DNA from: Catonia carolina
Lineage: Eukaryota > Arthropoda > Insecta > Hemiptera > Achilidae
Length of the DNA stretch: 64,000 nucleotides
NCBI GenBank assembly: GCA_035578175.1
Contig: JAQMRL010000001.1
Span: 378,143,220-378,207,219, forward strand
Direction of reading: 5' to 3'
Shown: piece by piece, positions 46,928 through 59,818 of the stretch
How positions within the stretch are numbered: position 1 is the first letter of the stretch
Layout of the letters: each line of letters opens with the position of its first letter
Position numbers and translations under genes: made by a program
Notes under the pieces: generated by a model
The model's input: only the letters and a program-made list of their open reading frames with translations
Told to the model about the DNA's origin: nothing
The model's database searches: none

Positions 46928-47360
46928 TAAACACTTTATTTTTATTTATTTTTTTTCTCTTTAATTCTTAATTTACAACTGTAAAATGTTACAACAAGCA
47001 AATGTGATGATTATCGTAATAATGTAAATGACATGATAGGCATGAGAGGGGTAGGGCCCCCATTGGTACCTCCCCAAGAATGAAATTTGTATATCAAATT
47101 AGCAGGTCTCTACTCCAGCGTCTTTTAAGGCGTCTAGGGGGATTATCAGGTAAATGGACGGAGGACGTGAACGCACCAAAGGGTTCTCGTGTTCGTCTGA
47201 CTTGTCGTGAAAACGTTTGTATAGGTATTCAATGGAATTTTGTACGAGTGGTGTTTTCAAATCTGTATGTAAGGTTTTGTTGCTAACGTAAAGAGGTGCA
47301 TTTGCTATAAGGCGTAATGTTTTTGACTGGAATGCTTGAATTCGTTGCAAGTGAGAGGGT
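46928..47360 (-). pseudogene. Jockey-type LINE 3' end with untranslated region
   Basis: The open part (47099-47350) reads FQSKTLRLIANAPLYVSN, the conserved Jockey ORF2 C-terminal block, then HTDLKTPLV. It is followed by a stop, a ~150-bp 3' untranslated region with AATAAAG, and an A-rich tail near 46940-46965. This copy is severely 5'-truncated (about 430 bp left) but its coding tail has no break, so it may be fairly young. Confidence 0.75.
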
Positions 47361-47364
47361 TATC

Positions 47365-48180
47365 GTGGTAATCTCGAAACACTTCATTAAACTTTATTTC
47401 CTCGTTATTATTCCAAAACTTTCTTCAAGTATGTTATAATACGAATAGTTAAAACAAGTATTATGAAGTGAAATTATTGATCCACTACACTAATGGAATA
47501 TATAATTATCATAATAATGACTATGTAACATAGTTTTTTAATTTTATTTTATGTCACTGAAACCAGCAGTTAGAAAAATGAATAATTGCTAGTTGTCATG
47601 AAAAACTAATAAAATGATGGTAGATTACACATTTCCATTCCATTATAAATAGTGTTCTGTTGGTCCATACATTTATTTGAATTTTTGTTCATTGACTTTT
47701 ATAATGTATAAAATAATAATTTTTTTAAAAAGTAGCGACGAATATTTTGCTTTATCTTTAGAGTTTCATTTATATAAAATGACCTATTTCATGTACAGGA
47801 ATAACGTTATATATTTTAATTATTGTTTAAGTAATAAATGTTACGCGTTGTGGAACCTACCTACTTAAAGTAATAGGCTCTTAATTTAGACGTATTGAAA
47901 AGAGGTACTAAAGGTTTTTCAAATAGTTTACAGATTATTCAGTTAAATAAATATTATAACCCGATTTCAATCTTATTTTTCGGTCTTTACTTTTGAGAAG
48001 TATATTTTGACAAACATCTTTTTTGTTTCGTGTTCTTAACGTAACTATTTTTGGCATACGTCGGCTTGGCTTTAAATGTGAACCCTCTAATTGTGTTTTT
48101 TAGGCTACTTGTAAACTGGTCAACTCACCATATCGCTTGTCCAACCGATGAAACGTAAAGTGACCGTCGACTTTCTAATT
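47365..48180. other. AT-rich DNA with no gene seen
   Basis: The 63-codon frame at 47677 is AT-driven. Nothing else. Confidence 0.4.
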
Positions 48181-48500
48181 AACTAAAAAACAATAAACTT
48201 TATTGTCATGAAAAATAAATACCTTTATAAATTACAAATCAAGATATTGGATAGAGAATAGGAAAGTTATGCTACTGCAAATAGCAGAGAAAAGAGAATG
48301 ACCAGGCATTTGTTTGGCGTGGCCAAGAAAGAACTGTGCAAAAAGCTTGACCAGAACAGTCAAACATACACTACAACTAAAACTTGGCTTGTCAGGAGAC
48401 TTCTTGTTATTCCTTGCTGTTCGCAGCAACGACTTTACCTCCAGACCAACCCGATTAGTCAAACGAAATATTATAGTGAGATGAATTTCATATTTCACTA
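48180..48500 (-). other. Unassigned 3'-end-like segment
   Basis: On the minus strand an 88-codon frame (48232-48498) with ordinary, non-AT-driven amino-acid use is followed by ATGACAATAAAGTTTATTG, a poly(A)-signal-like end. The same ATGACAATAAA-type ending appears near 48675. It could be a terminal exon or a LINE 3' end. I recognise no domain. Confidence 0.3.
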
Positions 48501-49515
48501 ATAAAAAACCAGTTACAATGGATTATTAATGTTGCATTCAGATGTATTTACCTCTTAATTTTATTTTATTTTATTCCATTCTATGTTAAAATCAAAATAA
48601 CTTTATAATATACACAGTATTTTTTAAAATAATTATTATGTTATTAAAACACATAATAAAAGAAATATTCTTATTAAGTTTTATTGTCATTAAAAACAAT
48701 TGACACAGATGACGCATACCGGGTAACCGTTCAAAGTCTTTTTTATTATTTAACAATTATTGTTATAGTTGTTAAAATAAAATATATATTAAAAAATTAT
48801 GATTTACAAACAAGTTCCTAGGGTTGTAGACAAAAATATAAGTTGTATAACAAAAATTTTAATCAAAATATTATTTAGTTTACCTTTGAAACCGGACAAA
48901 ATATTTAAATCAAAAGAATCAAGCAAATGACACTTGACAGTTGTTTTAAAAGACAAAGCTTGTAAGCTAGAGTTATCTTTTTAAGTTAAATATTTTAATA
49001 TAGTAAAAATAAAATTCTGACATAAACATTTTTGTTTAAACGTGAACATAAATATGAATAATTGTCGTTTCAGAATAACCATTTCGAAACCTCGGGTGTT
49101 TTGACTACAAAGACTTTTTAATGTTGAGTTTTTGTGATTTTGTTCAAACATATTAGCAAGTTGACTCCGAAGGAGATTTTGCAATTTCGCTTAAAAACCC
49201 ATACCTGTTTTATGGTTCCTTTGCTTTTTTAATAAATTTTATTTAAGTCTAGAGTGTTGTCAGGCTTACATTTTTGACTCTGTTTCTTTAGGTGAGAGTC
49301 TGATCAGGTACTCAAGAGTAAAAAATCAAAACTACTGTGAAAGACTGATGTGTGTCTCACTGAAATTTTACTTGTTTTCCTATAAAATATTATATGTATT
49401 TTATAAATATTTTAATTTTGACCATTTTTTCAAAAAAAATCACATAAATATCGATGAATGGTTATCTTTTGAATAAAATCTATTTTAGGCTTATTAAAAA
49501 TGTGATAAACCATAT
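48500..49515. other. AT-rich DNA with no gene seen
   Basis: Nothing recognised. Confidence 0.4.
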
Positions 49516-49516
49516 T

Positions 49517-49649
49517 TTTACTTTCTCTTGCCTATATGAATATATAGGAAGGAAAGTATTGTTTTCATGTCGATTTTTCGAAATCGAGTTTTCACCGGAT
49601 CTATACGTTTTCAGACCCCTGAACCCAAAAAACATGTTTTTAGCGATTG

Positions 49650-49718
<69 letters not shown>

Positions 49719-50486
49719 CAGAATATCTCAAGAACGGAACATCGTACGAACTTGAAACTTGAAACTTAAGTTACGTACCACCACCGAACTCGACACGAAC
49801 ATTTTCATCAAAATCGGTCAACCGGAAGTGGTAGTTTATTCGTGTAATTTTTCACTTTTTTGCGATTTTCTCAAAAACTGGTCCTACGATTTTTTTTTAA
49901 ATCGCCTGGTTTACTCAATTTTTTATTCTCTACAAGATAGGGTAGGCGTCATGTATGCTGTAATTCTGGGTGAGGCTGTTTTCACGTAAAAACGTTGTTT
50001 TTTTTAAGATTACAGCTTTAATATGCATTTAAGCGCAAAACTTTATATAATAGAAGTTGTAGAGAATTAAAAATTCTACAACTTTTATTTCAAACAATTT
50101 TTTGTATAACGCTTAGTTTAGCGGTAATTTGCGATTTTCTGTTTTTTTCTCACGAAAATGTGTGAAAAATTGATTTTTTTAAGATTTCGGCCTTAGTATG
50201 CATTTTACGACAAAAGCGTATATAATTTAATTTATAGAAAATTAAAAGATCTACAACTTTTATTTAGAGCATTTTTCTCTACAAAGCCTAGTTTAGAGAG
50301 AAAGAGTGATTTTCCGTATTTCTAAGCCAAACTGAGGTTGATTTTCATTTTGCATCATTCACTCATGATTAAAATAAGGTTATGTTTTTGTTTATTTCTA
50401 ATATTTTATTATTAATGTTAGGTTTATTGTTAATTATTTGTATTGGCAAGAGAAAGTTGCGTGAGTGTTTCACACCAGATTTTTTA
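49517..50486 (+). mobile_element. Family A copy A5, full length
   Basis: Same ends, hairpins and two internal modules as A2, and nearly the same length without the microsatellite. It has the longest TG run of all copies. Confidence 0.88.
49651..49717. repeat. TG microsatellite inside A5
   Basis: About 33 uninterrupted TG dinucleotides. Purity suggests this copy is young or still expanding by slippage. Confidence 0.95.
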
Positions 50487-50909
50487 AATTGTTATGGTTT
50501 ATTAGGTTATTTTGTCTTGCCTTCTTATTAATGTTTTATAGGTTATAACAAAATCGTATCCTCTTTTCAGTTACTTGATTTAATTCTTTGTTAAAATGAC
50601 TGTTTTTGGTTGCGTTTTTACTGAGAAGAATCATATTATAAAATCTTTCAACAACGAAATGTGATTTCTTTTATCAGCCTGGTTTCAGAACACCTTATTA
50701 GATAATAGATTAGTAGAACAGAGTTGAAATTTCTTATTAAAATATCCCCTTTATTAAGCTTTGATAAAAAAGGAATCATTTTAAGAATCGTGGCCTGAAG
50801 GATTTCTTCATAAATTGAAAATTCACTATAAAAAACTCAAACAACATTTTATAATCAACCATAGTTGATTCTCTGTTGTATATTATTGTAACAATATCTA
50901 AAAGGAAAG

Positions 50910-51608
50910 TGTTGGTTCCAGAATCTCCAGTAGGATTGAGACTTTAATATGTTATTGTAAATAATAATAGTTGATAAATCGGGTTAGCTTCTAAGAAATG
51001 GTTAAAAATATAGTGTTTAAATGGTTAGTTATAGTATAGGCCTATTGTTATGATAGGTTCGGTGAATCTATTTAGATAATTGGCTTTTTGTAACCAATTT
51101 ATTAAATTACAATGTCTTATTTACGTTTTGCAAAGACTTTGTATTTTTATTATTATATCAAAATCTTCGTTATTCTCGAAATCTCTATAGCTTAGGTATA
51201 TAAGTGCCCGTCAGTTTGGGTTTTAGTGAGTCCTTGATCTGTCATCGACGCGTGTATACCGTGTAAGTTAACGGTGTTTCATCTGTGGAAAGTTCCGGCG
51301 TGTACCGTGGACTTAGTATAGCAAACCGTTTCTGAGTAACATTAAGTTAAATTGAGTGGAAAAATAATAATGTAATTGTGTAAGTTCATTTTATGTTATT
51401 AGTTGGTTATTTATTATAAGTAATTTAATTGTAATTTACTTGTAGATTTAAGACACATTATTAATCGTAATTTTTAATTTGTAATAAATACTTGTAATTT
51501 TAAACGATAGTCTGTTAATTATTTATTTTGCCCTTTTTGTCATTGATTTTTCCATGAAAATTCAAAGAGTAATATTTTTATGAAAAATCCATAAATTATG
51601 TCAACACA
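50910..51608 (+). mobile_element. Probable solo LTR, plus strand
   Basis: A TATATAA box at 51197 is followed about 29 bases later by a TTAGT initiator-like motif, then a GC-richer leader and an AATAAA-containing T/A-rich stretch near 51480, the order U3-R-U5. The U5-like AATTTTAAACGATAG resembles the LTR end at 61900. The suggested ends TGTTGG and TCAACACA are tentative; no target duplication could be shown. Confidence 0.5.
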
Positions 51609-51609
51609 A

Positions 51610-52210
51610 AAAGGAACAAAAAAATTTACTTTCTTTACAATCAGATTTTAAAATTACTACAAAACAGTCTTCAAGGTGCTGAGTAAAAATGTAATCATTT
51701 TAATTTTACAATTATCCGCATTCGCCTTACGGAGAAGAACATGCCCTCAAGTATTTCAAAATGGTATACCCCTGCTTCAGCTAAATAAATTTGTTACGTA
51801 GAATTGCACATCAACAGCCAACTTTTAAGCAACACCTACGCGAGAACGTTAAAGGAATTGAAATGTTCAAAAGTAAAATACAAGAAACGTAGAGGTGTTC
51901 ACAAAATCTTTCTCACAATGTATTTTGTTCCTTCTCCATTCTGTTCTAATACCCGGTTGATAAAATTTATGATTTCTCACTCCGTTTTTTACCAAAGAAA
52001 CTACGACGTGTTTAGTCTGAAATTTTACGTTAAAGTATTAATATAATTATACGCATACATACCACACGTGAGTCTTTTTTATTATTTCCAATTTATTGAT
52101 TCAAAATTGTACTTAAAGTTAACGACATCTCCTGCAGCAGAATAATTTAAAGGTAATATCAAATAGCAATAATATCGAAAACATTTACGCAGCAGAATTA
52201 AGTAAAATCA
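51610..52210. other. AT-rich DNA with no gene seen
   Basis: The 80-codon frame at 51804 has no domain. Confidence 0.4.
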
Positions 52211-52211
52211 A

Positions 52212-52971
52212 AAAATCTGGTGTGAAACGCTCACACGACTTCGTTTTGCCAATGGAAATAATGAATAATATAACCAAGCATTAGTAATAAAACATTAGAA
52301 ATAAACAACAAAACTAACCTCAATAAAAATAACCTTATTTTAATTATGAGTGAATGATGCAAAATGAAAATCAACTTCAGTTTGGCTTAAAAATACGGAA
52401 AAACACTCTCATGCTAAACTAGACTCTGTAGAGAAACATTTTCAGAATATGAGTTGTAGATCTTTTATTTTCTATAAATTAAATTTGATTATACACTTTT
52501 TGTCGTGAAATGCATACTAAAGCTAAAATCTTAAAAAATATATTTTTTTACAGATTCGCGTGAAAAAAAATCAGAAAATTTCTAATTACCGCTAAACCAA
52601 GCGTTTTACAAAAATATGTTAAAATAAAAGTTTTAGATTTTTAAATTGTACACAACTTTTAATATATACAATTTTGTTCTAAAATGCATATTTAAGCCGC
52701 AATCTTAAAAGAGAGATCAATTTTTTTCTATGAGAGGACTTTGTACGATGTTCCGTTCTTGAAATATTTTGTTCACACACACACACGCGCGCGCGCGCGC
52801 ATACACACACGCACGCACGCACGCACACACACAGACCAATCGCTAAAAACATGTTTTTTTGGGGTTCGGGGGTCTGGAAACGTGTAGATCAGGTGAAAAC
52901 TCGATTTTTAAAAATCAACATGAAAACAATACTTTCTTTGCTATATATTCATATATGGGCAAGAGAAAGTA
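52212..52971 (-). mobile_element. Family A copy A6
   Basis: Reverse-oriented copy of about 760 bp. Both ends are recognisable (AATCTGGTGTGAAAC and GGGCAAGAGAAAGTA). The 5'-half segment containing the TAGGGTAGGCGCCATG block is deleted, so the microsatellite lies close to module 1. Confidence 0.85.
52775..52835. repeat. CA/CG microsatellite inside A6
   Basis: A mixed CA, CG and CACG tract, unlike the pure TG/CA of A5. The GCGCGC part can form alternating purine-pyrimidine (Z-type) DNA. Confidence 0.9.
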
Positions 52972-52974
52972 TAA

Positions 52975-53680
52975 AGGTGAGACAAACACTATTTAGTATA
53001 CAGTAAAAATTATATTTCACTTTATATTGGTGACTAATATTAACTTATAACAATTTGAAGAGAATAGAAAACGATGTATTTCACCATGATAGTAAAAATA
53101 CATGATATTATGAACATGTAAATTATATGTGAATTATTATCTTGTATGGGTTGAGCAGTTGAGTATTACGATCTCGAACAATTCATATCGCATAAATTCC
53201 GTATCATGAAACAAGTAATCATGTTTACTCCCTGTGAAAAATCACTTATTCAACACATTTATCAACAAGAAAAATTAGCATACATTATAAAAAAATAGGT
53301 ACTACTTTACAATTTAAATATTGTTTTCATAGGATGATAATGAAATTGTCAAGGTTTAATAAAATTTGGTTAATATAATATGATAAAACTAAAATTTTAT
53401 TCTGTACTGCATTACATAAAATTTTATTGATGCGGAAAACTAAATTGATTTTGAAAGTAACATCTTTTGCCAACATTATAAATATTTATGAATAGTATTA
53501 TGCTTGATTCGTTTACTTCAGTGAATTTTATTATATTCACCACGTATCTTTTATCACTGTAATATAAACTAATTTAAAATAGGTCGTAAAGTAATACACT
53601 GTAACTAATTTTATCAATGAGCAGTATAATTTTTTTTTCTATTTTACTTGAAAAAGAAATAATAATACACATAATTAGTA
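52975..53680. other. AT-rich DNA with no gene seen
   Basis: Nothing recognised. Confidence 0.4.
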
Positions 53681-55668
53681 TATATAGTGGCGACTATTTA
53701 CAACACTATGGGCCGTTTGTCGCAGTCAAAACGCCATTTTTGCCTGTCTTGCCATGACTCCTCCTCTATGTTTCTTCTTTCCATGGCTCTGTCAATACCT
53801 TCCATTCATCTCCCTCTCGGTCTTCCTCTTTTTCTGTTTCGCAGCGGTTTCCAGTTCCATGCCTTCAGTGGGATTCGTACGTTGCTCATTCTTCGCATGT
53901 GACCATACCAGTGCAGTTGTTTTCTCTCAATATGGTCTATTATTGAGTCTTCAATGCCCATTATCTCTCTTACTCTTATATTCGTTACCCTATCTCGTAA
54001 CGTCAATCTGCAACATCTTCTCCAGTATCTGTTCTCCACTGTACTGATTCTATTTTTCATGTTTTGCGTAATGGTCCACACTTCTGCCCCATATGTCATC
54101 GCACCTTCCACTATTGCTGAAAATATTCGTTTCTTTATGTCTTTTCTTATGTTGAGACTCCACAGAATTGAGTTCAGTTGACCAGTTAATGCCTTTCCTT
54201 TCACAATTTTATTAGCTATGTCTTTTACGTCCCTTCCATTTTTTGTAAACGTCACTCCTAAATATTTATACTCTTCAACATTCTTAATGATGTTTCCGTT
54301 TACATTAAGGTCTCTTCCATCTCTTCCAATAACCAAGTACTGCGTCTTTTCCGTGTTCACCTCTAGCCCCCATTTATCATACTCCTCCATTAATTTTCGC
54401 AACATGTATTCCAAATCTTCTTCATCCTCAGCTAGAACAACCTGGTCGTCAGCAAACAAAAGTGTATGAATGTGGTCTCTTCCCAACTGGACTCCCATAT
54501 TTCTACATTTTCTACACCAATTTTCCAGTGCCGCATTCATGTATATCTTAAACAGGGTAGGAGATATACAACACCCCTGTCTCAAACCTTTGTTGAAAAG
54601 AAACATGCTTGACACTCCTTCTCGACTTTTCACGCAACTCATATTATCTTCATACATCTTTTTTACTGCGTTGATGTATGTATTGTTTATTCCACTTCTC
54701 TCCATGGCTTCCCATAATCTGTTTATTGGTACACTGTCATAAGCCTTCTTCAAATCAATGAAGGCTATATGGAGTTCACTGCCATGTGCAATTGTTTTTT
54801 CAATCAGTTGTTTCAAGCAGAATATATTATCAATACAGGACCTTCCTGCTCGGAACCCACTTTGTTCTTCCTGATCTACTATTTCCTTTTCAATTCTATC
54901 TCTTAGTATTCGTCCATACAGTCTACCGGTTGAAGCTGTAACACTCAGTCCACGATAATTGGAACACTCTCTTTTATCCCCTTTTTTGTACAGTGAACTA
55001 ATGTGGGCAATCTTCCATTCTGTAGGTACATCTTCCCCTTCAATACACTTTTGAAATAAGGTTACTACATATTCTATAACCACATCGGGAGCATTCTTAT
55101 ATAGTTCAATCGGTATACCTCCAGGACCCGCTGCTTTATTACCTTTCATTACGTTAATGGCATGTTTCACTTCATCCTTCTCCAAAGGTTCCGTTTGATT
55201 CATTTCCTCTTTTACATCATACCTAACCTCTTTGAATTCATTTCTATTTTCTGTCAACAATTCTTGATAATACCTTTTCCACATTTCTTGTCCAATAGGG
55301 TCAATTGTCAAAGTTTCTTTTTTATTTTTTCTTAATTTTTTAAAATATCCCACGCTGCTCTAGATCTGGATCCTCCTAACTGGCTATCAATATCCGTACA
55401 CGTCTTGTCCCAAAATACATTTTTTGCTACTGTTACTTCCTTTTTTACAAGATAACAAAACCTTCTATATAACTGTTTATCTTGATCATCTTTAGTAGAG
55501 AGCCATTTGAGGTACGCTTTCTTCTTTTCCTTCACTAAATTTTCCAGTTCTTCATTCCACCAATAGTTCCTTCTGCCGTTTACTTCTTTCCGTCTTTGTT
55601 CTCCTAACGCTTCTTTAGCTGCTTCATGTATCCATCCTTTTAACTGGTCATACATTTTTTGTTACATA
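53680..55668 (-). pseudogene. RTE-type LINE, 5'-truncated, nearly intact RT
   Basis: The main frame (53806-55353) gives 515 residues of an RTE-clade reverse transcriptase: KAAGPGGIPIELYK (73-86), GFRAGRSCIDNIF (166-178), FIDLKKAYDSV (198-208), LRQGCCISPTLF (257-268), LLFADD (298-303), EYKYLGVTF, TYGAEVWT, RKQLHWYGHMRR and the C-terminal RKRGRPRGR. A TGA then replaces the usual Trp (TGG) of the RGRW motif; the same frame continues for about 36 codons to a TAA near 53697. Upstream, 55332-55655 holds the linker region in another frame, so one frameshift lies in an A-run near 55340. The endonuclease is lost by truncation near 55668. Insect annotations often call such proteins 'craniofacial development protein 2-like'. 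Confidence 0.88.
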
Positions 55669-55669
55669 A

Positions 55670-56854
55670 TTAGTCTACATGTTTTATTTTACCAGAGTAA
55701 ATTTTAGTTTTCCACTTAGTAAACCGTTATTTTAAGATAGTTAAGTGTTTTTAAACGTTACATCAATGGTATTAATGTTTTAGAGCAGTAAAACACCTAG
55801 TGAGAGTGGTCCAGAAAATTTTAATTGTATTTAATTAAAACTTTTAAATTAACTCTTTACTACTAAGTAAATATAGTATAAAATATATCTCCATTCAGTC
55901 ATCTTGATTCTGAATTTGATTTTAAAGATTCAGGTACATCTGAAGAGTTTGCGTTTCATATTAAAAGGTTATTATGATTTTGATTTCCGTCTCTGAAGCT
56001 ACATTGCAATATTTTAGAAATGTTTTGTTGAAGTAAGATCATATAAGTCGACGTGTAATGTTGTTTCTTTATTCATAACACGGAAAATTAAATTTATGGT
56101 TCCTGTAGGATTACACAAAGTAAAGTTTATTTACAAAATCCATTAGTACTTACTGCTAGTATCTACTACAATGTGCATCTAATATGATATTTCGACTAAA
56201 CAAAACACTACCGTACAAAAAAAGTTTTACTTATTAGCTTATTTTTAATTTATTTTCTACAAGAGAAATAAAAATGTAGGTTACTGCTGATTCAAAAACT
56301 CTCAAGAGTAATATATAGAGAAATGTAGGCTTTCATGACATTATATAAGTTTTGTTGTAGAAAGTATATTGATCTGTATTATTTACATTGTTTGTGATCT
56401 TTCTTAGAATAATGATAAAAAACATGATATTTTACTATTAGAGTATTGTGAGGAATTAAACAAAAAATTAAAGCCAATGAAGGAATTTAAAGTCAGCTTT
56501 ATTTAGTCGGTATAAAAGGAACCTTTAGTAATGGAACAGTTAGATGCACCTGTTATTTCTATCTTTCACTTAAAATCCAATGTGATGTATTTAATATAGC
56601 TAATTGGTCTTGAAATAACGTTCATTTCACTTCAAGTACATATTATTTCAACTTATCAAGTTATAACAATTTTCTCTTATCAGTTAATTGCTTTGCTTTT
56701 CACAATCTCATATAGTTTTTGTTACGATGATTCTGATATGTTAGCTGTTTGTACTTCAGTTACAATGTTGTTGAAATCTTTTGTATCATACCCTGACTTT
56801 TAAAATCACTGACAAATGCAGTAACTTTATAATGAAATAAAGACTTAAAAGCTG
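55670..56854. other. AT-rich DNA with no gene seen
   Basis: Nothing recognised. Confidence 0.4.
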
Positions 56855-56945
56855 TCATGTTAGCGTAGTAGTCGAAGTACTATACTACCAAGCAAAAGCG
56901 GGCTCGGTTCTAGGCTATTATCTCGAAAATTATTACGAGAAGTAT
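56855..56945 (+). mobile_element. Eroded tRNA-type SINE
   Basis: GTTAGCGTAGTAGTCGAAG resembles an A box and GGGCTCGGTTCTAGGC a B-box arm. No tail is recognisable. Confidence 0.45.
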
Positions 56946-57019
56946 CCAAACATAAGTTTCCCTTGTCAAGGAAAAATAAAAACATAATTTAAAAGATTTA
57001 CAAAATATATTTATTCATT

Positions 57020-57775
57020 TTTGTAAGGAGTTATCTATTTTTCTACAAAATCTCTTTCCCTTTCCAAGCATTTCTAGCACCTGAGCAACCGTTTTTTAAT
57101 TCCAGCTTCATACCAATCTACCGCCAAATTCTAAAGCCAGTTATCAATCTTGTTTTTCACATCGTCATCTTAAGTAAAGCGTCGACCACCAAAATTATTT
57201 TTGAGCTGTGAACCAGCTCAAAAGAAGAAGGGCGTCACCTTCATCTTCAAATAATTTCAAAAAAGATTGTGCAGCTGTCAAGTGATACTACTTATGAGCG
57301 TCAGACAATAAACGTGGCACCCCCCGGCTAATTTCAACATTTGATGGCAGTTGAGTCAAGATTTCGTCGAGTGTAAGTCGCTTGTCAGAGTCAATGATCT
57401 AACGTACAGCAGCAATGGTGTTGCCTTGGCGAGAAGTTGCTGGTCGCCCGGTACGCTGATCATCGTTAACATTTTCTCTGACTTCAGTAAAGATTGTTCG
57501 CCTTCGACAACTATCCATGAATTTTCACAGCCGATTCATTTTTTGGCGTCAAAAAACGAATAACACTACGGATCTCACAACTCGCGGCAGAACGAAAAGG
57601 AACCTCCATTTCGTTCAGTTTGCTACTGACGCTTGGTCGGTTTAAAGCCACCAGACCGAGTGCAAGTGCTCCCATTACATCGGAACTAAAATTCCCTGCG
57701 CGCGGAAACTGCCCGCTTTACTCGTACTTCGAAATAAAACTTAGAGAAACTAATTTTTTGGATTCCCCTCGTACG
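57020..57775 (-). pseudogene. Mariner-type transposase relic
   Basis: Read on the minus strand: an end-like CTCGTACGAGGGGAATCC at 57775, then EVPFRSAASCEIRSVIRFL, a pairing-like stretch with RTGRPATS, then LTLDEILTQLPSN, then HLTAAQSFLKLFEDEGD, and finally NLAVDWYEAGIKK with CLERERDFVEK, the usual mariner C-terminus. The middle with most of the catalytic DDD domain is deleted and stops are frequent. Inactive. Confidence 0.7.
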
Positions 57776-57870
57776 AGTTAACCCCGCGTTTCTTAACCTA
57801 CAGTGGTCACTAAAGGCCAAGCTGTTGATACGTCATCAAAGTAATTAGAGTAATTACAATAAACGTGGAA
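57775..57870 (+). mobile_element. SINE tail fragment
   Basis: CTACAGTGGTCACTAAAGG then CCAAGCTGTTGATACGTC and AATAAAC match the tail of the SINEs at 5.7 and 11.6 kb. It starts directly at the mariner end, so one inserted beside or into the other. Confidence 0.6.
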
Positions 57871-57939
57871 GTCTGGTTAGTAACATTTTATTAATATTTT
57901 TAAACCAAAGAGATAAAATCTTTTAATTTCAATTATTGT

Positions 57940-58480
57940 GTGATGTGTTTTTTTTGTTTCATATAAGTCGCATTACACTACCTAATTACTTAGACGTAAA
58001 TCAAAGAAAAACACCTGATTACCACGAACGTGCAAATTACTTGTGGTTTGACTTGCCATTGAAAAAATACACATTTATATTAAGATTATTACTTTTTACG
58101 GGAGTTGAATGGAGGCTAAAGGAAACCGTGTGTAGTTGGTCAACTTTTTTAAGAAGAACTTTCTTCCATGAATTCTCGTTTCTAATTCTAAGCAATGTAT
58201 AGCAGCACGTGGGTTGTCGTTTTGTAGCAAGATGAGGGGAGTAAAAGGCCTCCCTTTTAAAGGAGTCCTCAGCGCCTTAAACAGAGATTATTCGGTTAAG
58301 GTATGGTGTTTACCTGTGGGAAGGTTTCCTGGTTCTCCAGGTTAGAAGTTGGCCGTGAGGTTATCAACATTTCACTGTAATAATGAACTGCTTCAAAATA
58401 AAAACAAAAGCCTCGAATGACGCATTGAAATCATAGATTAAAAGTCGGAACGCCTAAGCAAATAGAGTTCGCCATCATAG
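57940..58480 (-). pseudogene. Possible transposase catalytic-core relic
   Basis: On the minus strand LILLQNDNPRAAIH resembles the mariner-family LLHDNARPHxA block, followed at the right distance by PLASIQLP where HPPYSPDLAP would stand. Many breaks. I offer this as a weak second mariner fragment. Confidence 0.3.
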
Positions 58481-58484
58481 TTCT

Positions 58485-58945
58485 AATACGAGAACTATGC
58501 ATCAATCTGATCTAGTTACTTGATTTTTAAGGATGTCAAAAGATGAAGAGCTATTTGCTGGCACGAGACTCGCAAATAAGATTCGAGGAAAATTTTGGAG
58601 GAAGCCGAATCCCACCAAGGGCTGTACATCTAAAAGATTAAAAACGGAAAGTGAATTTTAGTAATTGATGATAATAATATAAATTTTATGGAATGAACAA
58701 ATGAATAAAAATATTTAAATCTGTATTAAATCCAATAAAATTTAAATTTAAAATTTAAATGCTGTATTGAATGCAAGTCTGCATTCATATCTGCATAATC
58801 ATTAGTAGATTATTGTTTTAATAAATGGTTAAATGAGATGTAACGTAAGTACTTTGCTATGATCCGAAATTATTTATACAGTCATTTTCGTTAGGCTACA
58901 TTTAAAACACAATTTTTAAAAACTTTTCTCCTTTATACTACTCAG
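58485..58945. other. AT-rich DNA with no gene seen
   Basis: Nothing recognised. Confidence 0.4.
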
Positions 58946-58948
58946 AAA

Positions 58949-59818
58949 TAAAATCTGGTGTGAAACACTCACACGGCTTTCTCTTGCCAATGCAAATAAT
59001 GAACTGCATTAGGCTACCTAACATTAGTTAATACATTAAAAATAAACAAAAAACTAACCTCAAAAAACATAACCTTATATTAATCATGAGTGAATGATGC
59101 AAAATGAAAATCAACCTCTGTTTGGCTTTAATATACGGATAATCACTCTTTCACTTGGAACTAGACTCTGTAGAGAAAAATGCTTAAAATAAAAGATGTA
59201 GATCGTTTAATTTCCTATAACTTTGATAATAATCTTTAAGGCTGAAATCTTAAAAAATCATTTTTTTACAATTTTCATGAAAAAAACCAACGGAAATCAC
59301 TAATTACCGCTTAACTAAGCGTTACACAAAAGAATGTTTGAAATAAAAGTTGTAGAATTTTTAATATTCTACAACTTTTATTACGTACTTATTTGCCCTA
59401 AAATGCATTTTATTAAGGCTGCAATCTTAAAAAAACATATTTTATGAGCTAACAGCCTCTCCAAGATGTTCAGCAGATATGATGTCTACACTATCTTGTA
59501 GAGCATAAAAAATGTAGTAAATGAGGTGACTTAAAAAAAAAATAGGAGTTTTTTTAAGAAAATCGCAAAAAGTGAAAAATGACACGAATAAACTATTACT
59601 TCTGGTTGACCGTTTTTTATTGAAATGTTCCTGTCGGGTCCTTTAGTGGTATCTTATTTCTTAGTTTCAAGTTTCAACTTCGTACGATGTTTCGTTCTTG
59701 CGATATTCTGTTCACACACAGACCAATCACTAAAACTTTTATTTTTGGGTTCAGGGGGCCTAAAAACGTGTATATGCGGTGAAAACTCGATTTAGAAAAG
59801 TCGACATAAAACCAATAC
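58949..59818 (-). mobile_element. Family A copy A7, main part (minus)
   Basis: The copy begins with AATCTGGTGTGAAAC and shows both modules. At 59818, inside the family's conserved ...CAATACTTTCC end, it is interrupted by an LTR element; the missing 5' end resumes at 61963. Confidence 0.88.

Noticed and set aside
49454..49755. Cys-Val and His-Thr repeat peptides
   Set aside because: They come from translating the TG microsatellite of family A copy A5.
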